A stretch of 64,000 nt of DNA. Origin: Clostridium sp. D53t1_180928_C8 (GTDB lineage Bacteria; Bacillota; Clostridia; Clostridiales; Clostridiaceae). The DNA lies in the NCBI RefSeq assembly GCF_015667795.1, contig NZ_JADPEL010000011.1:1-64000 (forward strand), read 5' to 3'. This document shows positions 62,972 through 64,000 of the stretch, piece by piece. Below the pieces are notes generated by a model. That model was given only the letters and a program-made list of their open reading frames with translations. It did no database searches and was not told the origin of the DNA. Within the stretch, counting starts at the first letter, position 1. Every line of letters starts with the position of its first letter. A program made the translations under genes and the position numbers.

Positions 62972-63733
62972 TTATATCTTTTTTCTATTTTTAAAATATA
63001 ATATTGTCACTATTATTAATATTATTGCAAAAATTACTGCTATACTTATATTAATAAAATTTGGCACTTTAAAACTTAACATCATATTATTATTTTGATT
63101 TAATTTACTTATTGTATATGAATAATCAATAGTTTTTTTATTAATTATTTTAGATGCATTACTCTCTATTATTTTTACGGGCATAGTTATTGATAAATCA
63201 ATTGGTATTTCTCCAACAATATTTGCTACATTCTTACCAATTAAAGAAGCTAAACTAGTACCTAAATAGCTGTTAATATTATTATTAATAGCATTACTAA
63301 TTTCATTTACTAAATCCTTTTTTAAACTAATTGTTATTTTATAAGTATCTAGAAACAATCCCTTATCTTTATTAGCCTCAACATTTACATACTCATTACT
63401 CATTGCTGATAAATCATTTATTTTAACTTTGTTAGTAGTTGTTACTACAACTTCTTCAACATTTAACTCTCCATCTTTTGATTTTGTTATTTCTCCAAAT
63501 TCTATATTATCTTGTGATGTTTTATTAACTTCTTCAATTGCATAAGATAATAAATTATTTTCAACTAATTTGTTAATATTATTATCATAATATAATCTTA
63601 AAGTTGTACTAGTAGTACCATCTATGTTAACATCCGTACTGCTACTTATTTTTACATTATCACATCCTATTAACATAAAAATAGTAATTAAACTCATGAT
63701 TAAAATTAATATATATTTTTTTAATCTCTTCAT
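62972..63733 (-). CDS. Predicted lipoprotein with C-terminal membrane anchor (LppM/DUF3153-like)
   Basis: A 253-residue exported protein. Signal peptide with lipobox LIGC (Cys24), then a beta-rich domain (about 30-215) starting VKISSSTDVNIDGTTSTTLR, and a C-terminal membrane helix (about 225-247) with a basic tail. Lipoprotein signal plus C-terminal helix is the layout of LppM/DUF3153-type proteins, though similarity is judged by eye only. The Asn-rich core and lack of catalytic motifs give no specific role. ATG after GGAAAGAAGGG. Confidence 0.7.
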   Translation of the reverse strand: MKRLKKYILILIMSLITIFMLIGCDNVKISSSTDVNIDGTTSTTLRLYYDNNINKLVENNLLSYAIEEVNKTSQDNIEFGEITKSKDGELNVEEVVVTTTNKVKINDLSAMSNEYVNVEANKDKGLFLDTYKITISLKKDLVNEISNAINNNINSYLGTSLASLIGKNVANIVGEIPIDLSITMPVKIIESNASKIINKKTIDYSYTISKLNQNNNMMLSFKVPNFINISIAVIFAIILIIVTILYFKNRKKI

Positions 63734-63860
63734 TTCTAAGCCCTTCTTTCCATTTTTTCACATTCTATTTTATCACTTTTCTCTATTTTTGTAGATGATT
63801 ATATCTATAATAAATTTAAAGTATAATTACTTATATCCTTAAGTCAGCTAAAGATGAAAT

Positions 63861-63916
63861 TAAATCAGCCATAGTAAATAGTATTTAATAAAATACTATT
63901 TACTATGGCTGATTTA
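63861..63916. terminator. 25-bp perfect hairpin after the partial right-edge gene
   Basis: Arms 63861-63885 and 63892-63916 are exactly complementary over 25 bp with a 6-nt loop (TAATAA). It starts 17 nt after the stop of the minus-strand partial gene and is most likely its terminator, although the following T-run is weak. Confidence 0.7.
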
Positions 63917-63932
63917 ATCAATTAATTTTATA

Positions 63933-64000
63933 TTATAATATTTCAACTATATTTCCTTGTTCTAATGTTTTTTTCACATCTATAACTCTTTGATTAGCTG
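63933..64000 (-). CDS. Partial gene at the right edge (C-terminus only)
   Basis: The last 21 codons of a minus-strand gene, ANQRVIDVKKTLEQGNIVEI plus Leu, end at a TAA (63933-63935), followed by a strong hairpin. The rest lies beyond the window, so the product cannot be named. The frame is supported only by the terminator position and amino-acid-like composition. Confidence 0.5.
   Translation of the reverse strand, partial: ANQRVIDVKKTLEQGNIVEIL

Overview
The window is about 64 kb of very AT-rich DNA from a low-GC Gram-positive anaerobe. Strong GGAGG-type ribosome binding sites, frequent TTG/GTG starts, an AgrBD system, LPxTG surface enzymes, a siroheme/cobalamin hem cluster and Clostridium-type small ferredoxins point to Clostridium sensu stricto. 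The set of host-glycan enzymes suggests an animal-associated species; the species itself cannot be named from the sequence. Nearly all genes lie on the minus strand. No rRNA, tRNA or CRISPR array was recognised.

Layout. 0-0.2 kb: left end of an IS200/IS605 element running off the window. 0.2-2.4 kb: zinc-ribbon protein, patatin-like lipase, a MITE-like inverted-repeat element and a DUF6512-like membrane protein. 2.5-5.5 kb: sulfur/redox module (CoA-disulfide reductase-rhodanese fusion, free rhodanese, Crp/Fnr regulator) with a 33-bp perfect palindrome upstream. 5.6-7.7 kb: agrBDC quorum-sensing operon with a short, previously uncalled agrD and no agrA. 8-10 kb: Na/Pi cotransporter.

10-25 kb: glycan-scavenging locus. 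A 2162-residue wall-anchored protein with a GH123/DUF4091-like part and a sialidase-like part is preceded by a complete ABC sugar importer (lipoprotein, unknown membrane protein, MalF-like permease with a long coiled-coil N-terminus, MalG-like permease, MsmK/UgpC-type ATPase) and a divergent HTH-TPR regulator. Three LacI/CcpA-type operators lie upstream of the importer. 25-34.3 kb: a duplicated His-rich small protein, a FUSC-type membrane protein fused to an apparently inactive HAD domain, a large periodic-propeller histidine kinase, a formate/nitrite transporter, a zinc-ribbon membrane protein, a CAP-domain protein and superoxide dismutase.

34.6-45.4 kb: glycosaminoglycan locus. A wall-anchored PL8 lyase depolymerises hyaluronan/chondroitin outside the cell, a mannose-family PTS (IIB, IIC, IID, IIA, plus YajC) imports the unsaturated disaccharides, and GH88 hydrolase plus a cytosolic heparinase II/III-family enzyme process them, under a GntR/HutC regulator. 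A recognisable promoter with a cre-like box over its -35 and an inverted repeat just downstream of its -10 lies upstream, followed by a decayed gene. 45.4-53.7 kb: mixed housekeeping genes (ABC-F protein, orphan PotD, RidA, branched-chain aminotransferase, drug/metabolite exporter, two small Fe-S proteins, second formate/nitrite transporter). 53.9-61.2 kb: hemA-sirC-hemC-cobA/hemD-hemB-hemL-cbiK, which make sirohydrochlorin from glutamyl-tRNA and insert cobalt. 61.4-64 kb: unknown small protein, YitT-family protein, lipoprotein and a partial gene at the right edge.
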